Below are positions 46,619 through 55,585 of a stretch of DNA of 64,000 nt, piece by piece (the first letter of the stretch is position 1; the number at the start of each line of letters is the position of its first letter). Source of the stretch: Streptomyces sp. NBC_00091 (lineage in GTDB: Bacteria; Actinomycetota; Actinomycetes; Streptomycetales; Streptomycetaceae). The translations under genes and the position numbers were made by a program. The stretch lies in NCBI RefSeq assembly GCF_026343185.1, contig NZ_JAPEMA010000001.1, forward strand, positions 4,526,001-4,590,000. The letters are read 5' to 3'. The notes beneath the pieces are model-generated. The model did no database searches, was not told the DNA's origin, and saw nothing but the letters and a program-made list of their open reading frames with translations.

Positions 46619-47191
46619 CTACAGCACCTCACGTATCAGCCGCACCGCGTCGGGCAGCTCCAACCGGCTCTCACCCGTACTCGGGAAATGCCCGCCCGAC
46701 GCGGTCACGGTCGCCGTGGCCCCCAGCTCCGTCACGAACCGCATGACATGCTCCGGCGTCGCCGCCCCCGTCACCGGATCATCCGCCGCATGCAGCACCC
46801 GGAACCCCCGAGCCGCCGCGCGGATCCGCACCCAGTCGAACTCCGGCGAGAAGAACGGCGCCAGCGCGTCATAACCCACCTCACCGGCCATCGACGCCAC
46901 GAACACCACCCCCGCGAAAGGCCCCTCGGTCCCGGTGTCGTGCTCCTGGAGCAGCCTCAGCACATTCACCCCGCCCAGGCTGTGCCCCACGAGCACCGTC
47001 TCACCCGCAGGCACCCCCTCCACCTGCACCGCCAGCTCCTTCAGCCACGCCCCGGCATCCGGCGCGGACGGCTCCGGGAAATCCGGCACCCGCACCTCGT
47101 GCCCCTCGCCCGACAACTCCTCCGCCACCGACGCGTACCAGTGCTCACCACTGCTCATCCCGTACCCGTGCGCGATCACGATCCTGCTCAT
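46619..47191 (-). CDS. Alpha/beta hydrolase of the RBBP9/YdeN family
   Basis: Small serine hydrolase of 190 residues. The start RIVIAHGYGMSSGEHWY and the nucleophile elbow GHSLGG define the RBBP9/YdeN group; the acid is in HAADDPV and the His in SGGHFPS. Substrates of bacterial members are unknown. It is divergent from a TetR gene, with a long operator in between, so it is probably the target of that repressor. Confidence 0.88.
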   Translation of the reverse strand: MSRIVIAHGYGMSSGEHWYASVAEELSGEGHEVRVPDFPEPSAPDAGAWLKELAVQVEGVPAGETVLVGHSLGGVNVLRLLQEHDTGTEGPFAGVVFVASMAGEVGYDALAPFFSPEFDWVRIRAAARGFRVLHAADDPVTGAATPEHVMRFVTELGATATVTASGGHFPSTGESRLELPDAVRLIREVL

Positions 47192-47235
47192 GACTCAACC
47201 CCCTGGAACGACCGAAGCTTCACGAGCTTCACGAC

Positions 47236-47265
47236 TTATCGAAACGCTACGCAGCGTTTCGATAA
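47236..47265. promoter_or_regulatory. TetR-type operator between hydrolase and TetR genes
   Basis: An inverted repeat with perfect 13-bp arms, TTATCGAAACGCT-N4-AGCGTTTCGATAA, lies 44 bases from the hydrolase start and 22 from the TetR start. A 9-bp direct repeat (AGCTTCACG twice, 47216-47233) adjoins it. The centre, GAAACGCT and its mirror, is typical of TetR-family sites. Confidence 0.85.
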
Positions 47266-47287
47266 ACGGTAGGGCTATCGTGATGCC

Positions 47288-47893
47288 GTGTCAACCACTC
47301 CCCAAAACCCGTCGCCCCGCACCGGCGGCCGGCTCCGCAACGAAGACGCCCACCACTCCGTCCTCGAAGCCACCGCAGCCCTACTCGTCGAGAACGGCTA
47401 CGGCGCCCTCACCATCGAAGGCGTCGCCAAGCGCGCCAACGTCGCCAAAAGCACCGTCTACCGCTGGTGGAAATCCAAGCCCGCCCTCGTCATGGACGCC
47501 TACGCCCACGAAACCGCCACCCGCGTCCCCGAACCCGACACCGGCACCCTCGAAGGCGACCTCACCGCCTTCACCACCGACCTCTACGGCATCGGCCGCG
47601 ACCCCGTCCGCACCAAAGCCCTCACCGGACTCATGGCCGAAGCCCAGCTCGACCCCGCTTTCGCCGAAGCCTTCCGCGCCTGGGCCCGAACCCGCCGCGA
47701 ACTCGTCGCCGGCCTCCTCACCCGCGCACTCGCCCGCCAGGAGATCCCCGCCGACACCGACCTCACCCACGCCACCGACCTGATCTTCGGCCCCTTCTGG
47801 TACCGCCTCCTCGTCGCACACGCCCCCCTCGACCCCGCCGACGCCGAAGCCCACATCAGAACCATCCTGCGGGGCCTCGCGCGCCGCGAGTAA
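47288..47893 (+). CDS. TetR-family repressor
   Basis: TetR-type regulator of 201 residues with GTG start. The DNA-binding domain has ALTIEGVAKRANVAKSTVYR and WWKSKPALVMDAY, the form seen in the AcrR/TetR_C_16-like group. The ligand domain includes GLMAEAQLDPAFAEAFR and FGPFWYRLLV. TATCGT lies six bases before the start, so the message is probably leaderless and its promoter overlaps the operator; autoregulation plus control of the divergent hydrolase is likely. Confidence 0.92.
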   Translation: MSTTPQNPSPRTGGRLRNEDAHHSVLEATAALLVENGYGALTIEGVAKRANVAKSTVYRWWKSKPALVMDAYAHETATRVPEPDTGTLEGDLTAFTTDLYGIGRDPVRTKALTGLMAEAQLDPAFAEAFRAWARTRRELVAGLLTRALARQEIPADTDLTHATDLIFGPFWYRLLVAHAPLDPADAEAHIRTILRGLARRE

Positions 47894-47906
47894 GGCCGCC
47901 CTGCCC

Positions 47907-48161
47907 CTACGACCAGCCGAACCGCCGGTCCACCTCCGCCGCGAACTCCTCGAAGGTCAACACCTCGTCACCATCCTTGTTCGCCGCATCGAACAGAGCC
48001 GACGACGCATCCGCATCCCCCAACCCCCAGAACGGCAGATCCCCCCGCGCGGCCAACGTGGGCCCCTTCGCATGCAAGGCCGAGATCACCTCGGCCCGCG
48101 TCAACTCCCCGTCATGGTTCAGATCCAGCGCGTCGAACAGCTTCCGAGCCTTCTCACTCAC
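47907..48161 (-). CDS. EF-hand calcium-binding protein
   Basis: Small protein of 84 residues with two EF-hand loops. Loop 1 is DLNHDGELTRAE, with the canonical D1, N3, D5, G6 and E12. Loop 2 is NKDGDEVLTFEE, with N1, D3, D5 and E12 but Glu in place of Gly at 6. Such calerythrin-like proteins buffer or sense calcium in Streptomyces. There is no signal peptide or membrane segment. It converges on the TetR gene and is divergent from the MarR gene. Confidence 0.88.
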   Translation of the reverse strand: MSEKARKLFDALDLNHDGELTRAEVISALHAKGPTLAARGDLPFWGLGDADASSALFDAANKDGDEVLTFEEFAAEVDRRFGWS

Positions 48162-48189
48162 CGCGAAATCCCCTCATCGTCGTAACCGC

Positions 48190-48220
48190 TTGACCTCAAC
48201 CTAGCTCGAGGTCCTACGGT
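48190..48220 (+). promoter_or_regulatory. MerR-type promoter of the MarR gene (19-bp spacer with dyad)
   Basis: TTGACC and TACGGT are separated by 19 bases rather than 17, and the spacer region holds the dyad GACCTC-N10-GAGGTC. Long spacers with a central dyad are the mark of promoters activated by MerR-family proteins. TACGGT lies six bases from the ATG at 48227, so the message is leaderless. Confidence 0.75.
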
Positions 48221-48226
48221 CGCAGC

Positions 48227-48682
48227 ATGACGATCAAGGAATACCCCCAAGACACCATCGCCGCCCAGGCAATCGGCTACTGGACCGGCGCCGCCCGCGA
48301 CATCATCGTCGGCAACCTCCGCACCGCCCTCGCCGAAGAAGACCTCACCCAGCCCCACTGGTGGATCCTCAACCACCTCGCCGGCGCCCCCGGCCACTGG
48401 ACCCGCACCACCCTCACCACCAAACTCACCCCCTTCGACGACCAGAACACCGACTTCGAAGCCGTCCACACCGACCTCGCCGACCGCGGCTGGACCACCG
48501 AAACCGAAGGCCGCCTCACCCTCACCCCCACCGGAGAAGCCGGCCGCCAACGCGCCAAGACCCGCAACCTCAAAGTCCACCACCGCATGCGCACCGAAGT
48601 CCCCGAAACCGACTACGCCGCCACCATCAACACCCTCCGCCGCCTCATCGACAACCTCGGCGGCAACAGCGACCTCCCCTAA
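48227..48682 (+). CDS. MarR-type winged-helix protein
   Basis: Regulator-like protein of 151 residues. IGYWTGAARDIIVGNLRTAL is the first dimerisation helix, LTQPHWWILNHL the start of the winged-helix domain, and LADRGWTTETEGRLTLTPTGEAG the wing. It fits MarR family proteins of the small Streptomyces type. No ribosome site; leaderless start from the MerR-type promoter. Its 3' end overlaps the convergent MerR gene by four bases. Confidence 0.82.
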   Translation: MTIKEYPQDTIAAQAIGYWTGAARDIIVGNLRTALAEEDLTQPHWWILNHLAGAPGHWTRTTLTTKLTPFDDQNTDFEAVHTDLADRGWTTETEGRLTLTPTGEAGRQRAKTRNLKVHHRMRTEVPETDYAATINTLRRLIDNLGGNSDLP

Positions 48683-49344
48683 CGCTCATACCCCGGCACC
48701 ACCTCCCACCCGTTCACCACCCACACCAACCGCCAATACCGCTCCACCCGCGCATCCACCGGCCCCTCCACCCCGGGCGCCCCCCGGAAAGCCACCCGGA
48801 ACCCCTCATCACCCACCAACTCCGCCAGCTCCACCCACGCCGCCAACTGCTCCACCGACGGATCCTCCGACAGCTCCGGCGTAGCGGCCCGCACCATCCC
48901 CGCCACCTCCGGATCCGCCCCCTCCACCAACACCTCCACCAACCGCCGGCCCTCCTCGACCGACAACCGCGTCACCCTGTGCATCAACAGAACCTCCTCA
49001 GGCCCAGACCCCCGCCCGGCCACCAGCCGCAACACCGCCCGACGCAACCGCAACGCCCGGATCTGCACCTCCACCGCATCGGCATGCACCGCGGCGACCT
49101 CAGCCACCGACAGTTCCCGATCCAGCACCCGCCGCACCGTGGGCAGATCCACGCCCAGCTCGCGCAGCGTCCGTACGAGCTCCAACCGCACCAGCGCGTC
49201 GAGGTCGTACAGCCGGTACCCGGCACGACTTCGACAGGACGGCACGACGACACCCTCATCGGAGTAGAAGCGGATCGTCCGCACCGCCAGCCCGGTCCTC
49301 CGGGCCAGCTCCCCGATCGAATACAACTCCGTCGCACCGTCCAT
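48679..49344 (-). CDS. MerR-family transcriptional regulator
   Basis: Regulator of 221 residues. The N-terminal MerR domain is complete: YSIGELARRTGLAVRTIRFYSDEGVV-like, RAGYRLYDLDALVRLELVRTL and LRELGVDLPTVRRVL. The C-terminal part is a helical ligand or dimer region without the cysteine cluster of SoxR or metal sensors (only one Cys in the protein's first half). The promoter 460 bases beyond its 3' end, in front of the MarR gene, has MerR-type spacing and is a plausible target. Confidence 0.9.
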   Translation of the reverse strand: MDGATELYSIGELARRTGLAVRTIRFYSDEGVVVPSCRSRAGYRLYDLDALVRLELVRTLRELGVDLPTVRRVLDRELSVAEVAAVHADAVEVQIRALRLRRAVLRLVAGRGSGPEEVLLMHRVTRLSVEEGRRLVEVLVEGADPEVAGMVRAATPELSEDPSVEQLAAWVELAELVGDEGFRVAFRGAPGVEGPVDARVERYWRLVWVVNGWEVVPGYER

Positions 49345-49386
49345 GCCCCCACCTTGCGGTCTCCACCCACTGGAGACTCAAGGCTC

Positions 49387-50121
49387 TCAGTGCTTCGGCC
49401 CCACGTGGGCGTCCATGAGCGCGACGGATTCCCTGCGGGCGACGGATGTGTTGTGGACGTTCGCCTGCTTCCACGCGACGCCGAGCCGGTCCAGCGTGCG
49501 GGTGAGGAGCCCGGTGATGTCGCTGGACTTGTTGGTGAAGAAGTACCGGGGGTACTCGTACCGCTTGCCGTTCCGGACGGTCCAGTTGGTGATCCGACAC
49601 CCGTCGGAGTGGATCAGCCCCCGGATGAACTCCCAGGGATGGGCGTCCACGATCTGCTGCTGCCAGCCTTCGAGTACGATCCGCCGCTCGTGCTTCTTTC
49701 CGGGCGCGTGCTGCGGGAACAGGCATGTCCAATGCCGTCCGTAGCTGGTGACGGCCACACAGCCCTGGCGTTGCAACACATAGGCCTTGTCGGTCGGTCG
49801 CACGGTGAGGATCGCGGCGCGGCACTCCTCGATGAGCCCGGGCCAGGCGTCGGCGCACGCGATGCGGAGGTAGTGCCCTCCGCGGGGGTGGGGGCTGATG
49901 CAGCCGTCGCCGAGGTAGAGGCCGAGGAGGTAGGCGTACGCGGCTGGGTCGGCGGGGCCCGAACAGGGCGCCGACTGATTGAGGCGGGGGAGGGGATCGA
50001 TGCGGACTTGCCACGCGCGGATGGCCGCCCGAGATATTCCCGTTTGTTTGCTGACGGAATTCAGACTGTGTCCGTCGGCGAGGAGGGCCAGCGCATTTTG
50101 CCGAGTTGTCAGATCGTACAT
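49387..50121 (-). CDS. Free-standing HTH-LAGLIDADG endonuclease-like protein
   Basis: A 244-residue protein. An N-terminal helix-turn-helix (ALLADGHSLNSVSKQTGISRA) is followed by two dodecapeptide-like motifs, YLLGLYLGDGCIS near residue 65 and FIRGLIHSDGCRI near residue 170, each with the acidic residue needed for metal. There is no flanking intron or intein, so it is an orphan homing-endonuclease relative or a regulator built on that fold. The ATG at 50121 is preferred because an earlier one (50196) lies inside the tRNA terminator. AT-richer codons than its neighbours suggest acquisition. The tRNA is just upstream on the same strand. Confidence 0.8.
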   Translation of the reverse strand: MYDLTTRQNALALLADGHSLNSVSKQTGISRAAIRAWQVRIDPLPRLNQSAPCSGPADPAAYAYLLGLYLGDGCISPHPRGGHYLRIACADAWPGLIEECRAAILTVRPTDKAYVLQRQGCVAVTSYGRHWTCLFPQHAPGKKHERRIVLEGWQQQIVDAHPWEFIRGLIHSDGCRITNWTVRNGKRYEYPRYFFTNKSSDITGLLTRTLDRLGVAWKQANVHNTSVARRESVALMDAHVGPKH

Positions 50122-50183
50122 ACGGTCGACACTGCCGCGACCGAATCGCCTGCGTGTTGCACTTTTGGACTGTTCGCCGAAAA

Positions 50184-50214
50184 AGGTGAAGGTCACGTGA
50201 TTTCACGTGACCTT
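50184..50214 (-). terminator. Intrinsic terminator of the tRNA gene
   Basis: Minus-strand stem AAGGTCACGTGA / TCACGTGACCTT (50203-50214 with 50189-50200), then CACC and five T. It lies 17 bases after the tRNA. Confidence 0.8.
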
Positions 50215-50230
50215 GGAAAGGAAGGAAAAG

Positions 50231-50305
50231 TGCCCCGGGTCGGACTCGAACCGACACTGAATGGGTTTTGAATCCATCGCCTGCTGCCAATTGGGCTACC
50301 GGGGC
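50231..50305 (-). tRNA. tRNA with CAA anticodon (tRNA-Leu?), class I shape
   Basis: A complete 75-base cloverleaf: acceptor GCCCCGG/CCGGGGC, T8-A9, a 3-bp D-stem GCC/GGC, anticodon arm ATGGA-TTCAAAA-CCCAT, variable loop TCAGT, T-arm GTCGG-TTCGAGT-CCGAC and discriminator A. The anticodon CAA with U33 and A37 reads the leucine codon UUG. Yet the long variable arm required of bacterial leucine tRNAs is missing, and the anticodon stem has an A-C pair at its base. CCA is not encoded. Identity is therefore uncertain. Confidence 0.85.
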
Positions 50306-50403
50306 CCAGTGAATCGAAGGTTAACCCCGACCCGCTGCGAGACCACCTTACCGCAGCTGGGTAGGCTCGGGGGAGCTGTTATGCCCCGCAAAGAGGAGCC
50401 CCC

Positions 50404-51057
50404 GTGACCGCCGAGCACGAGTCGACGCCCACGCCCGACGCCGACCAGTCGCACGTTCCGCCGCTGACGACGCGCGTCGTCATCGCCGAGGACGAGGCGC
50501 TCATCCGTCTCGATCTCAAAGAGATGCTCGAGGAGGAGGGGTACTCCGTCGTCGGTGAGGCCGGGGACGGCCAGACGGCCGTTGAGCTCGCGCGCGAGCA
50601 CCGGCCCGACCTCGTCATCCTTGACGTGAAGATGCCCGTCCTGGACGGGATCTCCGCGGCCGAGAAGATCGCGGAGGAGTCCATCGCCCCCGTGCTGATG
50701 CTCACCGCGTTCTCGCAGCGCGACCTCGTCGAGCGGGCCCGGGACGCCGGGGCCATGGCGTACCTCGTGAAGCCCTTCAGTAAGAGCGACGTCGTGCCGG
50801 CCATCGAGATGGCCGTCTCCCGCTTCGCCGAGCTGAAGGCGCTGGAGAAGGAGGTCGCGGACCTCTCCGCCCGCCTGGAGACCCGCAAGCTCGTGGACCG
50901 CGCCAAGAGCATCCTGCAGACCCAGTACGGGCTGACCGAGCCGGCGGCCTTCCGCTGGATCCAGAAGACCTCCATGGACCGCCGCATGTCCATGCAGCAG
51001 GTCGCCGAGGCGGTCATCGAGGACGCCGAGGAGAAGAAGCAGAACGCCGGCAAGTAG
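50404..51057 (+). CDS. ANTAR-domain response regulator (PdtaR-like)
   Basis: Response regulator of 217 residues. The receiver has IAEDEALIRLDL, phosphorylation site Asp74 (VILDVKMP) and the Lys of YLVKPFSK. A coiled linker leads to the ANTAR RNA-binding domain (DRAKSILQTQYGLTEPAAFR, then RMSMQQVAEAV). ANTAR regulators act on nascent RNA as antiterminators; mycobacterial PdtaR is the closest known type. GAGGAG lies five bases before the GTG. The partner kinase is not in the window. Confidence 0.94.
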   Translation: MTAEHESTPTPDADQSHVPPLTTRVVIAEDEALIRLDLKEMLEEEGYSVVGEAGDGQTAVELAREHRPDLVILDVKMPVLDGISAAEKIAEESIAPVLMLTAFSQRDLVERARDAGAMAYLVKPFSKSDVVPAIEMAVSRFAELKALEKEVADLSARLETRKLVDRAKSILQTQYGLTEPAAFRWIQKTSMDRRMSMQQVAEAVIEDAEEKKQNAGK

Positions 51058-51074
51058 GTCAAGCAGGTACGGAC

Positions 51075-51120
51075 ACGCGTGAGGCCCGTCTCCCCCCGAG
51101 GGGAGACGGGCCTCACGCGT
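51075..51120. terminator. Bidirectional terminator between ANTAR regulator and livF
   Basis: A perfect 21-bp stem (51075-51095 with 51100-51120) with a 4-base loop. It ends the regulator gene and the liv operon from opposite sides. Confidence 0.9.
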
Positions 51121-51135
51121 TGCGGGACGGCGGGG

Positions 51136-52721
<1,586 letters not shown>

Positions 52722-52724
52722 GGA

Positions 52725-54551
52725 TCAGGCCCCTGTCTTGCCGAGGACTGTGGGCGCTTCGAGGTCCGCGTGGAGTTCGAGCTGGTTGCGCCGGTTGGGG
52801 ATGAGGCCCTCGGGGCGCAGTCGCATGAGGACGACGAGCGCGATGCCGAAGGCGAGGAGCTGGATGTCGCCGAAGTCCTGAAGCTTGTTGGGGATCAGGA
52901 AGAGGAGGGCGCCGCCGACGAGGGGGCCGGAGATGGTGCCCATGCCGCCGAGGACGACCGCGGCGAGGAGGAACGCCGAGTTCGGGGGGACGGCGTTGGC
53001 GAAGACGTACTGGTCCGGGGTGACGGTGTAGTTCACGTGGGCCTGTACGGCTCCGGCGAGGCCGGCGAGGGTGGCGCCGAGGGCGAAGGCGACGAGCTTG
53101 ACGCGGAAGCCGTTGATGCCCATGGCTTCGGCGGCGGTCTCGTCTTCGCGGATGGCGACCCAGGCGCGGCCGATGCGGGATTCCGCGCTGCGGCGGAAGA
53201 CCATGACCACGATGAGGGTGATCAGCAGCATCAGGAAGAAGTAGTTGGCGAAGCGGCCGACGGTGAATCCGGCGAGGCTGTGGCTGGCGCCGAAGTCGAA
53301 CCCGAAGAGGTTGACGTTGGGGACGCCGGCGATGCCGTTGGGGCCGTTGGTGAGGTCGGGGCCGGAGACGCCGTCGAGGTTGTTCATCGAGATCCGGAAG
53401 ATCTCTCCGAAGCCCAGGGTGACGATGGCGAGGTAGTCGCCGCGCAGGCGCAGGGTCGGTGCTCCGATGAGGACGCCGAAGACCATGGAGGCGGCGGCGC
53501 CGAGGAGGATCGCGGCCCAGAAGGGGAAGTGCACTCCGAAGGGGGAGTTGGGGGATCCGGAGACCAGGGCCGCGGTGTAGGCGCCGACGCCGAGGAAGGC
53601 GACGTAGCCGAGGTCGAGGAGGCCGGTGAGGCCGACGACGATGTTCAGGCCGAGGGCGACGGTGGCGAAGATGAGGATGTTGACGCCGAGGGTCGCGTAC
53701 TGGTCGTCGGTCTGGGTGAGGGGGAAGGCGGCGGCCGCGACGAAGGCGCCGATGAGGGCGACGTTGCGGTGCTTGGCGGTGAGGGCGGTGAAGCGGGCCA
53801 CCAGGCCGGCCTTGTTGATGGCGGCGAAGCCGAAGCCGGCGGTGAACAGGAAGCCGATGAAGAGTTCCTGGTACGAGGTGGTGACGCCGAAGGTGAAGAC
53901 GCCGAGGGCGACGGCGAGGACCGCGGCGATGATGAGGATCTCGGCGTAGGCCGGGAGGGCGCGGGCCGGTGCGGCTGTGCCGCTGGCGTAGGCGGCCTTG
54001 GTGACGGCCAGCTTGTTGCGCTGCCTGTGCTTCCTCTGCTCCCACCAGCTGTCATCGGGGTCCGCCGGTTCGAGTGCGGGGCGCTCGAAGGGGAGGGAGC
54101 GTGCTCCGAGGTAGGCGATGACCGTGGCGACGAGGGCGATGAATCCGCCGGGCTCCAGGTTGACCAGACCGCCGAGGGTGCTGGAGATCGACCTGGTGGT
54201 GTAGAGGCTGGTGTAGAGGGCGGCGAGGGCGGAGAGCTTGATCGCCGCGTCGGCTCCGGCGGGGGTGAGCCAGCGCAGGCCCTTGATCCCGTAGGAGGAG
54301 AGGCCGAAGAGGGTGGTGAGGGCGCCGCCGACGAGGACGAGCCACTGGAGGCCGCCGGGGTATCCGTAGACGGTGAGGTCGCCGGGGAAGGCGGAGGTCC
54401 AGGTCCAGGCGAGGAAGCAGGACAGGACGGTGAGGGCGCCGCCTGCGGTGGCGAGGGCGCGGGCCGTCTTCTCGGGGAGGGAGATTCCCTTGCGGCCGTT
54501 CGCCGTCGTCTGCGGCGTGGTGTCTGTGGTGGTAGTCGTCATGGATCTCAC
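52725..54551 (-). CDS. livM: Branched-chain amino acid ABC transporter, permease LivM (long form)
   Basis: Permease of up to 608 residues. The C-terminal 330 residues are the LivM fold with several membrane spans and the LGLNIVVGLTGLLDLGYVAF and GDYLAIVTLGFGEIFRI signatures. The N-terminal 250 residues add about four membrane spans (LTVLSCFLAWTW, WLVLVGGALTTLFGL), an extension common in Streptomyces LivM. The GTG at 54551 overlaps the livH stop (GTGA); an ATG three codons later is an alternative. Confidence 0.93.
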   Translation of the reverse strand: MRSMTTTTTDTTPQTTANGRKGISLPEKTARALATAGGALTVLSCFLAWTWTSAFPGDLTVYGYPGGLQWLVLVGGALTTLFGLSSYGIKGLRWLTPAGADAAIKLSALAALYTSLYTTRSISSTLGGLVNLEPGGFIALVATVIAYLGARSLPFERPALEPADPDDSWWEQRKHRQRNKLAVTKAAYASGTAAPARALPAYAEILIIAAVLAVALGVFTFGVTTSYQELFIGFLFTAGFGFAAINKAGLVARFTALTAKHRNVALIGAFVAAAAFPLTQTDDQYATLGVNILIFATVALGLNIVVGLTGLLDLGYVAFLGVGAYTAALVSGSPNSPFGVHFPFWAAILLGAAASMVFGVLIGAPTLRLRGDYLAIVTLGFGEIFRISMNNLDGVSGPDLTNGPNGIAGVPNVNLFGFDFGASHSLAGFTVGRFANYFFLMLLITLIVVMVFRRSAESRIGRAWVAIREDETAAEAMGINGFRVKLVAFALGATLAGLAGAVQAHVNYTVTPDQYVFANAVPPNSAFLLAAVVLGGMGTISGPLVGGALLFLIPNKLQDFGDIQLLAFGIALVVLMRLRPEGLIPNRRNQLELHADLEAPTVLGKTGA

Positions 54552-55477
54552 GCCCTGTCCGCCACGCGCTCACCCATCAGGCCCTGGGGCCGGAAGAGGA
54601 GCACGAGGATGAGGAGTACGAACGCCCAGGTGTTGCCCCAGGACTGGCCGCCGAGCTGGCTCATGCCGGGGACGTCGGCGATGTAGGCGGTGGTGAGGGT
54701 TTCGGCGAGGCCGAGGACCAGGCCGCCGATCATGGCGCCGTAGATGTTCCCGATGCCGCCGAGGACGGCGGCGGTGAAGGCCTTGAGGCCGAGGATGAAG
54801 CCCATGCGGTAGTTGACTTCGCCGTACTTGAGGCCGTAGGCGACGGCTCCGACGGCGGCGAAGGTGGCGCCGAGGGCGAACGCGATCGTGATGATGCGGT
54901 CGGTGTTGATGCCCATGAGCTTGGCGGTGTCGGGGTCCTGCGCGGTGGCCTGCATGCCGCGGCCGGTGCGGGTCTTCTTGACGAAGAAGCCGAGGATGGC
55001 CATGGAGATGGGGGCGGCGAGGAGCAGGAAGACGTCACCGGTCTGGATGGTGATGCTGCCGAGGTGGAAGGGGCCGCCGGGGATCTCGGGGAAGACTACG
55101 GAGGACTTCGCGTCGGGGTACCAGGCCCAGACCACCTGCTGGAGCACGATGGAGAGGCCGATGGCGGTGATGAGCGGCGCGAGTCGCGGTGCGCTGCGAA
55201 GGGGCCGGTAGGCGAAGCGTTCGGCTCCGACGGCGATGAGGGTGGCGACGATGATCGCGCCTATGAGCATGAGGGGCAGAGCGACCCACATGGTGGTGCC
55301 GCCGGGGAGCATCAGCCAGACCGTGAGGGCTCCGAACCCACCGGTCATGAAGATCTCGCCGTGGGCGAAGTTGATGAGCTGGACAATGCCATAGACCATC
55401 GTGTAGCCGATGGCGACGAGCCCGTACATGGATCCCAGTAGCAGGCCGTTGACCAGCTGTTGCGGCAGTTCGTGCAC
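54548..55477 (-). CDS. livH: Branched-chain amino acid ABC transporter, permease LivH
   Basis: Permease of 309 residues with about eight hydrophobic segments. QQLVNGLLLGSMYGLVAIGYTMVYGI at the start, in pieces, and MGINTDRIITIAFALGA are LivH signatures. It forms the membrane channel with LivM. The gene starts 108 bases after livK, with a strong hairpin between, and is coupled to livM by a GTGA overlap. Confidence 0.95.
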   Translation of the reverse strand: MHELPQQLVNGLLLGSMYGLVAIGYTMVYGIVQLINFAHGEIFMTGGFGALTVWLMLPGGTTMWVALPLMLIGAIIVATLIAVGAERFAYRPLRSAPRLAPLITAIGLSIVLQQVVWAWYPDAKSSVVFPEIPGGPFHLGSITIQTGDVFLLLAAPISMAILGFFVKKTRTGRGMQATAQDPDTAKLMGINTDRIITIAFALGATFAAVGAVAYGLKYGEVNYRMGFILGLKAFTAAVLGGIGNIYGAMIGGLVLGLAETLTTAYIADVPGMSQLGGQSWGNTWAFVLLILVLLFRPQGLMGERVADRA

Positions 55478-55511
55478 CGCAGGTCCTCCGAGTCTTTCGA
55501 CGGATGTGACA

Positions 55512-55545
55512 CCGCGCGGGGCGCAATGGTGCGCGCCCCGCGCGG
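55512..55545 (-). terminator. Hairpin between livK and livH (partial terminator)
   Basis: A perfect 13-bp GC-rich stem (55512-55524 with 55533-55545) with an 8-base loop. Its place inside the operon suggests that it trims or stops part of the livK transcripts so that the binding protein is made in excess over the permeases. Confidence 0.7.
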
Positions 55546-55585
55546 CAAATGAGGGGTGAGGGCTAGGGGGTCAGCCGGTGGGAGG

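Noticed and set aside
48679..49344. SoxR
   Set aside because: The four C-terminal cysteines of the 2Fe-2S sensor are absent.
50122..50196. Longer N-terminus for the HTH-LAGLIDADG protein
   Set aside because: The extra 25 codons lie over the tRNA terminator and have no ribosome site.
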